This document shows positions 39,251 through 51,454 of a stretch of 64,000 bases of DNA, piece by piece (the stretch's first letter is position 1; every line of letters starts with the position of its first letter). Origin of the DNA: Halocaridina rubra (lineage: Eukaryota; Arthropoda; Malacostraca; Decapoda; Atyidae); the NCBI GenBank assembly GCA_037179515.1, contig JAXCGZ010009478.1, positions 79,501-143,500 of the forward strand, read 5' to 3'. The notes under the pieces were generated by a model. That model had not been told where the DNA came from. It saw only the letters and a program-made list of their open reading frames with translations, and did not search any database. A program made the translations under genes and the position numbers.

Positions 39251-40418
39251 AAGTTCTGAGCAAACTTATGGTCATATTCATTCTTAAACATACTTCAGTG
39301 ATATATCATGCATGCTTTGATAACAATTTGACTGTATATAACTCACAAGAGAAACAGAGTTTCCAAAGATAAGATACGGACGTGAATTTCCATCTGCGAC
39401 TCGGGAAGAGGACGATGACTCTATGTTGAGGATGTGCTCCATAGAGGACACCACCATCTGGCCAATCACGAGGTTTTTCTAAATGACATCACAGAGCGGA
39501 TTATTTAAATCATTTTTGCATAATATAATTAGTTTCATATTCATTAACATTAGCTCTCGTTATTCCTTAGGTTAATGTGATGCGAAGACTCTTCAAAGGC
39601 TGTTTCTTTAAACTAGGATAGAGTTTTGGGATATTTTTTTTTAGCAATGTGTAGTATGGATGGTAATCAATACCACAGCCCAGCGTCAGACATTAAGAAG
39701 AATGGGACCAAAATCCTAAAGGCTGACTATCTAGCCACGATTTTTTTTTAAGTATACTATACTACCAAGGGATGAAACAAATATTATGCATTCCTTACAC
39801 TCTATGCGAATTATGTACGCTAATTTCTGAGTATGAAAAGGACAATCTGCAAGATTAAAGCAGATGCACTTGGTAAGTTAACAACCTCAAAATTATCTGT
39901 TTTTCTTCATTTCTTTATCAGGATGTACTGTATATTCATTTTCATCGAGAGAGGGTAACAAAATGGGCCTCACTTCCAATACATGATAGGAAAATATTTT
40001 TCCCATTTTCTATATTTGTGATCTAGTCAAGCAGTCCACGTGTTTGCAAGGTTCGCAATATACGTGTGAAAATAGGTCAACATAGTGAAAGTACTTTACA
40101 AACTTGCATACAGAATTTAAAGAACTCACACATTGCGAATTATTTTTCATTTTCATATTCCTTTAAACAATTTCTTTGGAATATTATTAATAACCAGCTC
40201 TGGTATTGCCTAAATTTTTGTTCCTAGATCATAGTCTAAGAATATAATTTTGTATGAATATTTTGGGAGCCATATCATTGACTAAGTAGAGACGTATCAT
40301 GAGTTAAACCCAAGAGATTTTCTTGTCAAATTTACAATAACTGACTATCTTTAAAAAAAAAAAAAAGTACAATGTAGTTAGATCTTTATGTCAACCCTTC
40401 TGGGCCTCTCATGCACGC

Positions 40419-40420
<2 letters not shown>
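39251..40420. other. No gene recognised
   Basis: AT-rich unique-looking sequence. The minus-strand frame at 39284-39469 shows no family motif. Confidence 0.5.

Positions 40421-40422
<2 letters not shown>

Positions 40423-40469
<47 letters not shown>
40423..40469. repeat. (CT)n microsatellite
   Basis: Pure CT run. The Ser-Leu frame over it is repeat translation. Confidence 0.93.
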
Positions 40470-40472
<3 letters not shown>

Positions 40473-40552
40473 GCTTGTTCCTCTTCAGCTCTCAATTCAG
40501 GAAGTACGTATTTAATTCGAATGCAATGCACCGTTTTGTCACGACGAGTCGT

Positions 40553-40695
40553 CATGAGTGGGGGAGGGCAAATACAGGTTGGAGCTGGGAGATTAAAACT
40601 GGATGCCTTTCTTAACTTCCCGTGGTGGGCTGGAACCCACATTTAAATGCTTGCCGACTTGCGTGTAAGACTACTGAGCTACCACGGCTCCCTGG
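40553..40695 (-). mobile_element. SINE family B copy with tRNA-like head
   Basis: On the minus strand a tRNA-like head (gtggtagctcagtagtctt, then gtgggttccagccc) is followed by the family body gggaagttaagaaaggcatc and ccagctccaacctg. Confidence 0.7.
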
Positions 40696-41045
40696 AGTGA
40701 GTATTTGATTTATTGAAGTTTGCATATTCATATAACAACAGTGAGAGTCATCTAACTTAATCTTACCTAACCTCGTCTTTGTCATGGATTGCAAAGAAAT
40801 GAGATACACGAATGTTATAAAATTACTTTGTCTACAGTACTCAATAAGACGTGATTTTATTTTTCTTCAAAAATGTATTGTTGTCAGCGAGTACATAATA
40901 TGTATTATCAGGTGATGTCTCTTAAAATATTAGTTATATTGTTTCTGGAAAAGTAAGAGTGAATTTTCTGTGGATATTGTTGAGACTTTTTTTTTTCTTG
41001 GACTTCATTTGAAAGTATACGCGAGAAATGTTGCATACATTAATG

Positions 41046-41049
<4 letters not shown>

Positions 41050-41124
<75 letters not shown>
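41050..41124. repeat. (CT)n microsatellite
   Basis: CT run with one slipped base near 41111. Confidence 0.93.
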
Positions 41125-41350
41125 ATACGGTCATACTGAAGCATGGGGTAGTAATGAAACTTTTCCTACACAGACCCTAATGGTGTAATAAGCTGTATGT
41201 CTCGAAGGTCTCGTAAAAAATAGATAATTAAATAAGATCAAATATAAATAATGTCAATAATTTGTTCATTTATTTGATTTGCATGAATAAATGGCTGCTT
41301 ATATACAGAAGTCATTTTGATAAGACCATCTTTATCGCACATCTCAGTCT

Positions 41351-41550
41351 GTTCCGGTTTTACGTCACGGACTCCCTTTTCTACCAAGGGCTAGGACGGT
41401 TGCCTTCTTGCGAAGGACTTGTTTTGGCAGATGTAATCGTTACCCTGAGTGCATGCCCTTGCTAACCTCAGACCGTGACGGGGCGCGAACCCTCGACCTG
41501 ACGCCTCAGAGTCGCAGACGCTACCGCTTGAGCCACGGTGACTACGTATT
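41351..41550 (-). mobile_element. SINE family A, 200 bp, perfect 14-bp target duplications
   Basis: Full-length copy with its head on the minus strand (gccgtggctcaagcggtagc-like, B-box gagggttcgcgcc). Direct repeats gcacatctcagtct lie at 41337-41350 and 41551-41564. Confidence 0.93.
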
Positions 41551-41630
41551 GCACATCTCAGTCTATTTATGTTAAATTAAGTTCTACGACCAAATGGGCA
41601 TAAAAACCGTATCGACTTGTACAGTCTTTT

Positions 41631-41858
41631 GCCCGATTTTTTAAACAGTGTAAACCTAGGATACCATATGGTTAGTTAGCTAGACACACAAATGGATTCC
41701 ATAAACGCATCTGACTCGGTTGTGTGTATGGCTGGGATCCCGCATGCGGGATCCCAGCCATACACACAACCGCGTCAGATGCGTTTATGAAATCCATTTG
41801 TGTGTCTAGCTTACTAACCATATGGTATCCTAGGTTTACACTGCTTAAGAAATCGGGC
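41631..41858. repeat. Near-perfect 228-bp palindrome (two 114-bp arms, no spacer)
   Basis: The left arm starts gcccgatttttt and the right arm ends aagaaatcgggc. The centre is cgcatgcg at 41741-41748. The arms differ at only a few positions (for example gttagctag versus gtaagctag, ctcggttg versus cgcggttg). It may be a foldback MITE; no clear target duplication was seen. Confidence 0.9.
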
Positions 41859-42229
41859 CTTTGTCTGCATATAGCTCTTCTTGGATTAAAAAAAAGAACG
41901 CACACATACGCACTGAAAATGGCAGTAAAAGTTGTCCAGGAACACTTCTGTCTCTTTCGACAGAAATCTTCAATCAGTGAAACACTTTATCAAAATTTTC
42001 ACTGACAACAATTTGCCCTTTTAAACTATATATTAGTAAAATGTGTGTTAGAAAGTGATCTCTGTGTGTTTGTTGAGTTATTCCAGAATGTTTAAAGGCC
42101 TGTGTATAATGGCGTCTCTCAATTTTCTTGGCTGGGAACCGGACGGTATATTGTGGTTTGCTGTGGAATTCCCATTTTTTTAGATAATACGTCGAAGTGT
42201 TTTCTGATGTTAGACTTCTCAAATATTGT

Positions 42230-42232
<3 letters not shown>

Positions 42233-42300
<68 letters not shown>
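42233..42300. repeat. (CT)n microsatellite
   Basis: Pure CT run of about 68 bases. Confidence 0.93.
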
Positions 42301-42303
<3 letters not shown>

Positions 42304-42782
42304 GTCTTGAAGATGGAGTGTTACTTAAAATGGTAGATAACTGTATTGAGAAAACTCTTTAAATTTCACGATAACTAAAGTTATTTTAGCAGTTAAGTCG
42401 AGGATGTGGAAGTGTTGGTAGTGGTGTCTGTCGTCTCTAAGCCCCTACATACTATGTCTCATAGCTAGGAGACCAGTGGAAATATCAGTCCATTGATAAA
42501 ACAAACTACACCATGACCTCATAGCTAATTTTGTATGACTACTCATATGGAATTATCCTCTTCTCTGAACACATAGCAGTCTGTAACTATGTAAGTTAAG
42601 ATGCTGGTAAGTAAGTAAATGTACAATTATTGGGAAAATTTGACGATATTGAAGGTGATGAATATAATAAGTGATATTACAACGCTACAGTTGTCGGGCT
42701 CAACGGCAGATTATCTTTACCCATATACACTGTGGGTTGACCAAGCAGTATGGTGTGTGTGGGTGACTGATTTGTGGTGACC
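42301..42782. other. No gene recognised
   Basis: Unremarkable AT-rich sequence up to the hAT MITE. Confidence 0.5.
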
Positions 42783-42790
42783 CTTTATCC

Positions 42791-43238
42791 CAGTGGTTCC
42801 CAACTTTTTTAGTCAGTACCCCATCTAAGTATCTTTAAAATCCTAATGCCCCCCTAAGACATATAATTCTTTTTCAATAAGTGGTGAACTCCTATTCATG
42901 TGGAGGAAGCCTAAAATGCCATTAACTTGATTTAATCAAGCTTCCAAAGATCATTGCATTCATGAAAGAGAAAAAATTAAAAAAAACGAAAAAGGACACT
43001 TGAAGTACTGAGAAAGAAATCCCTAAGATATTGCTGAAACAACAATAATAACAATAATTATACGAGGAGATTTGAAAAAAATAAAAAACAGCGAATGCAG
43101 TTTCAAAGCATATGGCAGAGAACTGAATGCATAATTTAAAAAAAAATCGCTGTTAATAACACATTCTCGAATTCCCCCCCCCCCTCCTTAAAAATCATAT
43201 TGCTAACTGTGGGGCGTGTTGCACGTTGGGAACCACGG
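42791..43238. mobile_element. hAT-type MITE (448 bp) with perfect 8-bp target duplication
   Basis: The ends cagtggttcccaac and gttgggaaccacgg are inverted repeats. Direct repeats ctttatcc lie at 42783-42790 and 43239-43246. There is no transposase coding. Confidence 0.93.
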
Positions 43239-43517
43239 CTTTATCCCTGAGGAGTTAAGATGGGAGAGATGGAGCGAATTGGCTTTCTGGTGAAAGGATG
43301 TGTGCTCTGTCTTTGCCATATCGCTTATAACGGGGATGAAGACTATTGTCTATATATCTACCATGAAAGCGTTAAAATCATTTGGTTTTAGACGATTAAA
43401 TAGATTATTTTATTCTAAAATAAATTTTGTTTTTAATCGAGTACTGTTTGAATGACTATGATATATTCTTTGCTATAAGAGACCTGTCTATAGCATAAAG
43501 AGGTAAAATTTAATAGC

Positions 43518-43717
43518 ATTAGTAGTCTCCGTGGCAAAATGGTAGCGTCTGCGACTCTGAGGCGGCAGGTCGAGGGTTCGCGCCCCGTCACGGACTGAGG
43601 TTAGTAAGGGCATACACTCCGAGTAACGATTACATCTGCCAAAAACAAGTCCTTCGTAAGAAGGCAACCGTCCTAGCCCTTAGTAGAAAAGGGAGTCCGT
43701 GACGTAAAACCGAATCC
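43518..43717 (+). mobile_element. SINE family A, plus orientation, 17-bp target duplications
   Basis: The head agtctccgtggcaaaatggt and B-box gtcgagggttcgcgcc are followed by the body and ccgaatcc. Perfect direct repeats aggtaaaatttaatagc lie at 43501-43517 and 43718-43734. The region around gactctgaggc is like the anticodon arm of tRNA-Gln, but the parent tRNA is not certain. Confidence 0.93.
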
Positions 43718-43734
43718 AGGTAAAATTTAATAGC

Positions 43735-44149
43735 CTTGAAAGAAAACGAAGAATGATTATTCTCATGTTTAATATGTATATATTCTAGCCTACATTTAAC
43801 TTTGTTATAATATTAATTGTTTTTTATTGCACTGGAGTTTATCCGTCGAGCTCATCATTTTAGTATGTATGAAATTTGTGAATATTCTAAACCACGTTCT
43901 AATAATTTAACTTTTATTTACTATATTCACTTCCCTATCTTGTGTATGGTTTGCGTTTATAAAATGTGTATTTATATAAGTCCATTGAAATACAGAAATA
44001 AAACGTGGATGGTTTGACAGGGTGATAAGAGCATGAGGCGTACATGGTATGTCAGTCGTGCAGAGTGCATGAGACTGGGATGAGTGAAGAGATATTTTGA
44101 ATGGATGATTCTAGCCAGAGAGATTTCCCGGCACCTGCTCAGTTCTGTA
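43735..44149. other. No gene recognised
   Basis: AT-rich sequence before the CR1-like LINE. No family motif in its short frames. Confidence 0.5.
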
Positions 44150-44159
44150 AACTGGAAAG

Positions 44160-45300
44160 GGTGTGTGATTACCTAATTGTGTTTACGGGAAAGAGCCCAA
44201 AGCTCGTATCTTCCCGTCTCCTCATCGGTTCCATTTTATACTTAGTCATACTTATCATACCTGTCCTTAAAACTATGGATTGAGATAGCATTAACTTCCT
44301 CCTCGCTTAGCGAATTCCAATTTTCAACTACTCTTACACTGAAAAAGTATTTTCTTACATCCTGCAAAGAAGTTTTCTTACGAAGCTTCAAACTATGACC
44401 TCTAGTTCTAGAGCCAGCCATATCAAAATATCGATCCCTATCCACTCTATCATAACCATGAAGGAATTTAAAGACTGTCACCATATCCCCCCTCACTCTT
44501 CTAGCTTCCAGTGATGGTAAGTCTAATTCCCTCAGCCTCTCATCATAACTGAGATTGCGTATTTCTGGCACCAGTTTCGTGGCATGTCTTTGAACTTTTT
44601 CAAGCTTAGCTATGTGCTTTTTCAAGTGCGGATTCCAAAAGGGGGCTGCATATTCGAGTTTTGGCCTCACATAGGTTACATAAATATTTCTGAACATTTC
44701 CTTGTCCATGTGCCTGAAGGCTACCCTTACATTTGATAAGAATGCATATGCTGCCCTTACTATGCCATTTATATGTATTTCTGGAGACAAATCTGCCAGT
44801 ATGTTTACTCCTAGATCTCTCTCATTTTCTGTCTCTTGAAGTTGTACTCCAGCCACCGAGTAGTCAAGCTTGGGCCTTCTTGCACTTGTACCCATTCTCA
44901 TTACCTTACATTTTGAAGTATTGAATTTCATTAGCCACTTTTCTGACCACTCATGCAGATTATTTAGATCTTCCTGAAGTTCTCTACCATTGTTCTCGTT
45001 TTTTACTTTCTTCAAAATCTTTGCATCATCTGCAAACATATTCATGAATGAATTTACAGACTCTGGTAGGTCATTTACATATACAAGGAACAAAAGTGGC
45101 CCTAAAACTGAACCCTGTGGAACTCCACTACTAACTCTTCTCCATTCAGACACTGAGTGTCTTACTCTAACCCTCTGTTCCCTTCCTTCTAAGTAAGTTT
45201 TTATCCATTCCAAAACATTTCCACCTATTCTAGCCATTGATTGCAGCTTCCTAATAAGTCTCCCATGGGGAACAGTGTCAAACGCTTTCTGGAAGTCTAG
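44160..45300 (-). mobile_element. CR1-like LINE, 5'-truncated, reverse transcriptase still open
   Basis: The minus strand is open from about 45300 (LDFQKAFDTVPHGRLIRKLQ) through ATG 45237 to a stop at 44242. The part from that ATG is 331 residues. It has GVPQGSVLGPLLFLVYVNDL, the catalytic FADDAK box, ERDLGVNILADLSPEIHING, YVRPKLEYAAPFWNPHLKK and a C-terminal ENWNSLSEEEVNA block. No internal stop occurs. The fingers and endonuclease are missing; the break is at a (TG)nGn tract (45301-45326). A short 3'UTR follows to about 44160. Confidence 0.87.
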
Positions 45301-45326
45301 GGTGTGTGTGTGTGGGGGGGGGGGTT

Positions 45327-46689
45327 CTATGAGATGAAGAGGTGGAGGTAAACCAGCTCCGGCTTTCGAGTGTCACTACAGATCTTTATTCACTTACTCT
45401 GTAGAAGACCTAAACAGTGTGGTGGTGATAGTGTTTGTGGGATAGTGATGACCCTTCATCTCAAAGTAAATTATCATAGGTAATTGGGATGGAAGGAGTT
45501 CTGGTGAATGTGTGTCCTTCTGACTTAGCCACACCCATACAAAGGGGTTTATGACATATATAATTAAAAGTGGCATTTTTATCCTTGATATACTTATTGA
45601 AAATAATTATTGTAACCAAATTGATTGTTAAAATGTCTAAACACTTGTAAATGGTGCCACTCCTTTGAAATCTCTTTACACTAAGTCTCAACTTTTCAAA
45701 CTTTTATACTAGTCTTATTTAGATTCGCTTTCTTGAGCAGTGTATGTTGAAAATATCAAGAGGTAATTTTTTCTTAAAGCACTCTCCACATATTTCCCTT
45801 TTTTTTCTCTCTCAAAATGTGTATATTTAAAAGTTTTAGCGTTGAATATTTAATTTTGGTATTTTTAACTTTTATATCTTTTTCCAATTTTTGTTTTACT
45901 TTGACTATATTCATTGAAAATTTACTTTATTTCTTTAAAATATAATTCTTGCTATTTCAGATACTTTCTTTCTGGAGTACTTTAAAATTTGTAAGAAAAG
46001 CCTTTGATATTGTAGCCCTGTCTTTAGACTAATCAAACCAAGGGATATTCATGCTGAAAATGGCTGTAGATCTACTCCATACTTTAAAATATTCTTAATT
46101 TCCTTTAATTATTTTTTATACAGGCGACGATATAACATACTTTTCATAGTTTTAACAAATTCATACTGAACCATAAACTATTATTATGATAAACTTTTAT
46201 ATAGGCAAAAAGTATATCAGACTTACCTAACATGGAAGAAGAGAGACGTTAACTTAGATATGCATTTATTGTCTCAGATTCTCCTCTTGGTCACACACAG
46301 TTAACCTAAAATTATGCAATCAGTGTACATATGAATAATGGTCCATAACTGACATATATATTTGTATAACTACAATGTCTACATGTTTAAGCTGATGTAC
46401 ACACTACATAAAGAAGAAAATGCTAAAGAATTAAACTGTTTCGAGGTTCAACTGCGGATATCATGTAAATGAACTCATGCCTACATCCCAAGGAAGAATA
46501 ATTAGATTCGAGACCTCGTGGAGACCCCCAGTGATGAAGAGGTAAAGCATGTACTGTACATGATCCCTCAACCACATGGGCAGTTTTGATCTGCCATATT
46601 TGGTGTCTCCTCTGTGATTATTCCAGTGTTCATTCAGGGCTTCATTTCCTTGTTATGGTCACTATATCAGGAAGATCAGTTTGCAATAG
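45327..46689. other. No gene recognised
   Basis: AT-rich sequence between two LINEs with no supported feature. Confidence 0.5.
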
Positions 46690-48785
46690 AGGGGGGTTAA
46701 GAATACTTCCTCCGTGTTCCCCTGCGTGTCATAAAAGTCGAGTAAATGGGGCAGAGCGGGGGACTGGGAATCCCCTCCTCCGTATTTTACTTCCTACGAA
46801 TAGCCAAGAGATGTAGGGGGTATTCTGGCAGGAGAGATCCAGCCAGAACCATAATAATTGGGTCTCTGAATGTGCGTGGTTGTGGTGTAAATGAAAGTAA
46901 GAGGGAAGTGATAGGAAGTATGTTTGTGGAGAGAAAGATAGATGTAATTGCATTGAGCGAAACTAAGATAAAAGGGAATGGTGAGGTGACATTTGGGAGA
47001 GTGGTAGGTAGGGTGTCTGGAGTTGGGAGGGGGAGAGGAAGAGAGGGAGTGGCTCTGTTATTAAGTGAAGAGATGAATAAGTGTGTGGTAGAATGGAAGG
47101 ATGTATCTTCTCAAATAATAGTGGCTAAAATGAGGCTGGGATGCGAGGCTTGGGCGTTTGTGAGTGCATATGGCTCTGGCAGTGAAAGAAGTGAGGTAGA
47201 AAGAGAAGAATTTTGGATGAAATTGAACTAGTGTTTGGAAGACTTGGGAATGAATGTGAATGTGTTGTTGATGGGAGAGTTAAATACTAGAGTAGGGATT
47301 GAGCCAGTGGATGGTGTAATTGGGAATTATGGAGTACCTGGTAGGAATGAGAATGGAGAGAAAATTATAAAAATGTGTATTGAGAGAGAGAGAGAGAGAT
47401 GTTGATATCTAATACTGTATTTTAGAAGAAGGATGTGCACAAGTATACATGGGTCAGAGTGGATAATGGAAGAGTAAGAGGAGAAGCGAGAGAAGAAGAG
47501 AGGTGCCAAAAGTGAATGAACTGTGTAAGAAAGAGAAAGACTGTGAGTATAAGGCTAGTGTGAGAAATGTGTGGAATGTAGTGAAAGAGAAAGTGGAGGC
47601 AGGAGTGGAAGAAGAATGGGGTTGTTTTAAGGAGGAGGTTATGAAGTGTGCCGAGGCAGTGTGTGGAAGGAGACTAACTGGTGGAAGTAAAAGGAAAGGC
47701 AGTGAATGATGGAATGAGCAAGTGAGTGCAGTAGTGGCTGAAAAGAAGCGGGCTTATGAGGTATGCTTGCAGGTAGGTAAAGTAGAGACGTATGAAAGGT
47801 ATTGTGCAAAGAGGAGGTTAACGAAGCACGTGGTGAGGGAGGCAAAGAGAGAAGCGGATGCTTGTCTGAGAATTTTGAAAGGAATGAAAAGATGTTTTGG
47901 AAGGACGTGAAAAGAGAGAGGAAAGGTGAATGTGGTAGGGAGGAGAGAGTGAAAGGAGCAGATGGGCAATTGCTAGTGGATGAAATAGAGGTGAGAGAGA
48001 GATGGGCTGAATATTTCAAGAACCTTCTGAATGAGGAAGATGATAGAGAGGCAGAGATTGTGCCTGTGGAAAACGAATGGAGAATGCCAATGTTAGGCAA
48101 TGCAAATGATAGAGAAATAACAAAAGAGGAGGTACATTTTGCATTGAGAGCAACAAAAGCAGGTAAAGCACCAGGGATAGATGGGTGCCATGCTGAATGC
48201 TTGTCAAAAGATGGGAAGGCATTAGTAGAATGAATGGTTAGGTTGTTGAATGTATGTTTCAGGAAAGGGAGGGTCCCAGTTGATTGGAGGAGTGCATGTG
48301 TAGTTCCACTTTACAAAGGGAAGGGAGATAAGTATGAGTGTAATAGTTTTAAGGGAATTAGTTTGTTGAGTGTAGCTGGTAAGGTATATAGAAGAGTATT
48401 AATCTAGAGAATTAGGAAAGGTACTGAGAGATTGATTGGGGAAGAACAGTGTGGGTTCAGGGTAGGAAGAGGAGTGTGGATCAGGTGTTTGCATTAAGAC
48501 AGGTGTCTGAGAAGTTCTTGGAGAAAGGTAGGGACGCTTTTTGGGCCTTTATGAATTTAGAGAAAGCGTATGACAGGGTAGATAGAAAGGGAGTGTGGAG
48601 GGTGTTGCGATTGTATGGAATAAGTGGAAGTTTGCTGAATGCGGTGAAGAGGTTTTACATGAATAGTAGAGCATACATGAGAGTTGGGAATGATATGAGT
48701 GATTGGTTTGAGATGAATGTTGGGCTACGTTAAGGTTGTGTAATGTCGCCATGGTTGTTTAATGTGTATATGGATGGAGTGGTCA
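46690..48785 (+). mobile_element. RTE-like LINE, 5' and middle parts present, 3' part missing
   Basis: It starts near gggactgggaatcccctcct and has the endonuclease N-terminal block (IIIGSLNVRGCGVNESKREV, DVIALSETKIKG). Then come a linker, the start of the reverse transcriptase (KAGKAPGIDGCHAECLSKDG, VPVDWRSACVVPLYKGKGD), FMNLEKAYDRVDRKGVWRVL and GCVMSPWLFNVYMDGV. It stops just before the FADD box. Several stops and frameshifts break the ORF (for example 47229, 47708, 48230, 48731). The 15-kb LINE fragment of the same family begins almost where this one ends. Confidence 0.85.
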
Positions 48786-48889
48786 ACCCCCTTACAAGGG
48801 GGAGTGAGGCTTGTGTCTGTGTCTAAGTCTATTGTTTAGCTGCTACACTTTACTAACACTTCAGATGGTCTCGCGACCCTATCGTCACT

Positions 48890-49053
<164 letters not shown>

Positions 49054-49142
<89 letters not shown>
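49054..49142. repeat. (GA)n microsatellite 2
   Basis: GA run that repeats the structure of the first, including the slipped GG. Confidence 0.93.
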
Positions 49143-49147
<5 letters not shown>

Positions 49148-49755
49148 GGGAAAGTTGCTGATAAAGAACAAGAAGTTGAATACTTATGTAGATAACTGGA
49201 TTTATTTAAAATTTTAAGTCAATAGAAATATATCTCATATGCACTTTCGAGATCATCCATCCAAGTCCTTCATATTCCTTCTTTGTATAATTTGTAAGCA
49301 GCATCCTTATGAAATTAAAAGTACCTTAATTGGCCAGGTAGTATGAGATTTAATTAATATAATTTTACAATTTTAACTGCAACAATAATCATAATCTTGT
49401 GAGTTGTTTACATTTCTCAATTCTTACTTCAGCAAAGAGGAAGAGGAATTTGTCAGGCGTGGTACTTGTGGCCGAAGGTGAAATCGTATTTTTTTATATA
49501 TTGATTAGCAAGCGTTTGTAAATAATTATAATTTTATTTGTGTTTACAGTCATCTAGGCACTGAATATTCCTTGTTTTTATATTTTGATTTGTGAGATAT
49601 TGTGAATAATTATATTTTTGGTTGTGTATGGAATCGTACAGGCACTGACCATCCTGTATGGAGTGTAGATATTTGATTTACTTTAACACCTCGGGGATTG
49701 GACAATACAGTCTCAGCGGAATTTCACATAATTTCCAGTACTTTTTCGTATGTAC
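49143..49755. other. No gene recognised
   Basis: AT-rich, unique-looking sequence. Confidence 0.5.
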
Positions 49756-49759
49756 AACT

Positions 49760-50125
49760 AGTGGTCTCCTTGAATGAGGGTGAACACCGACAAGGTTGGA
49801 GCTGGAGGACCAAGGCTGGAGGCCCTTCATAACGTACCTTAGTAGAGATCGAACTGGCGTTGTCAGGCTCGTTACATCCCCACTTCTGTGCACTACCACA
49901 GAGTTTCTGTACTATCCCAACTGTGTTCACGGGGAAGAGTCCTATTCTCATCACTCCCGATCACCCGGTCGATTTGATTATTTTATGCACTAACACTTCT
50001 CGGGTAACTCATTAAGAAATAAAACTGGAACGGCTGCTAGCATTTACCATTTCCTTGCTTAGCTAATTCCAATTCTCAACTATTATTGTGCTGAAAAAGC
50101 ACCTCCTTACATCCTTTTAAGACCT
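49760..50125 (-). mobile_element. SINE B copy followed by CR1-like LINE tail fragment
   Basis: 49760-49910 has the SINE B body (gaacaccgacaaggttggag, gcccttcataac). From about 49915, ttcacggggaagagtcctat and gcttagctaattccaattct match the 3' region of the 44.2-kb LINE with many changes. Confidence 0.6.
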
Positions 50126-50225
50126 TTTGGTTAACATTCGTATTATGCACCCTTCATGGTCCACCTGAGAAACAATATTTACTTTTGCACCCCAGTTAGG
50201 AAAGAAATCTCATGAAATGAATGTA

Positions 50226-50520
50226 CAGGGGAACACCTACAGTTTAGCGGGGCATACCAATGTCCAAAACCTACCAATAGATGGCGATAGGCTCTGACTA
50301 GAGAACTGGCGAATGAACACACAACAAAAATGGTGACAATAGACATACGAAACAATTTTTTACTATCCTAACTAAAAATACTTACCTAACCTCTTAGCCA
50401 GGACCCCCCATCTTACTATCCTAACTAAAAATACCTACCTAACTTTCAGTGGAACTACTTACCTGAGTGGAGGGATGAGTTCGTTGAGCGGCATGCCCCG
50501 CTAAACTGTAAACTACCCTG
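50226..50520. mobile_element. TA-flanked MITE (about 295 bp)
   Basis: The left subterminal acagtttagcggggcat and right atgccccgctaaactgt are perfect inverted repeats, with cagggg and ccctg at the ends and TA outside. Inside, ttactatcctaactaaaaat is directly repeated, 65 bases apart (about 50359 and 50424). Confidence 0.85.
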
Positions 50521-50524
50521 TACA

Positions 50525-51454
50525 GGTATTGGGTTACGTTTGGTTAGCTTAGTTAGGGTAGTTCACCATCCTCTGTGGTGAAGGAGTTGATAAATGAACT
50601 TGTTTTTTATTTGGTAAGATTCGTTTATATTGTTTAATTTGCTCATTGGGATGTGAACTTAAACCTTTATCATATGTAAAATGATTGATTTCGATAGCAG
50701 TTTCAGTTTGGTATGGGTTTTATAGATAAAAATCCTTTGATTCTCAACGGAAATGACGTTCGAAATTTATCTTCTCTTATAAAGTCCGTAGATAAACCAC
50801 ATTTCATTATTCAATTTATTGGCTTCGTTTTCACAGGTACTGGTCATTTTTCCAAATTTATTAACCCTTAGAGAAATAGAAAATGACGTGTTTTGGTTAA
50901 ATTTCACATAACTCAAAAATGCTTCTCCTGTGGGATTTTTGCCAAGTTCATGGTAAATTATGTGAAATATTTTCATAACCAAGATAACCCTGAAAGTTTT
51001 TTGATTCCATTGTTATTAGTTACCTTGCCACCAAAAGTACTTAGAGACTTTGTGTTCTGATATCACAGATCTAAAACTTATGAGCTCCTGCAATTTTTAG
51101 CACTTTATGCGTGTGCTACTAATACTTTTGTAGTGCACTTGTGCCACTTTTATTTCTGATCCAATAATTGCCATTTTGCATGCAATAAGCTGCTAATCAT
51201 CTCCAACTTACCTCTCCCATCTTAGGATTTCTATCATTTTCATATCAGATCCAACATCGCTTTCGTGAACTGTGGTAGTGATACTCAGTACTGTATTTTA
51301 CCAGCTATCTTTTTGTGCATTTTTGTATCGAAAATTTCATTATTAGGGTTTGGCAGTGAGTGGCATCAAGTGTTTTGGTTACTAATGTGACGAGTAGTGT
51401 CCTGTGTGCTGCCTTAGCATAATTGAGACCATTGAGAATATGTGTATCAGGTCT
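50525..51454. other. No gene recognised
   Basis: AT-rich sequence. The frame at 50767-50982 has no recognisable motif. Confidence 0.5.

Noticed and set aside
43518..43600. A tRNA gene with A and B boxes
   Set aside because: The sequence continues as the body of a 200-bp SINE with target duplications, and the acceptor stem does not close, so it is a SINE head and not a tRNA gene.
47639..48222. Minus-strand Ser/Leu-rich ORFs
   Set aside because: Antisense of a purine-rich LINE ORF; the composition explains the lack of stops.
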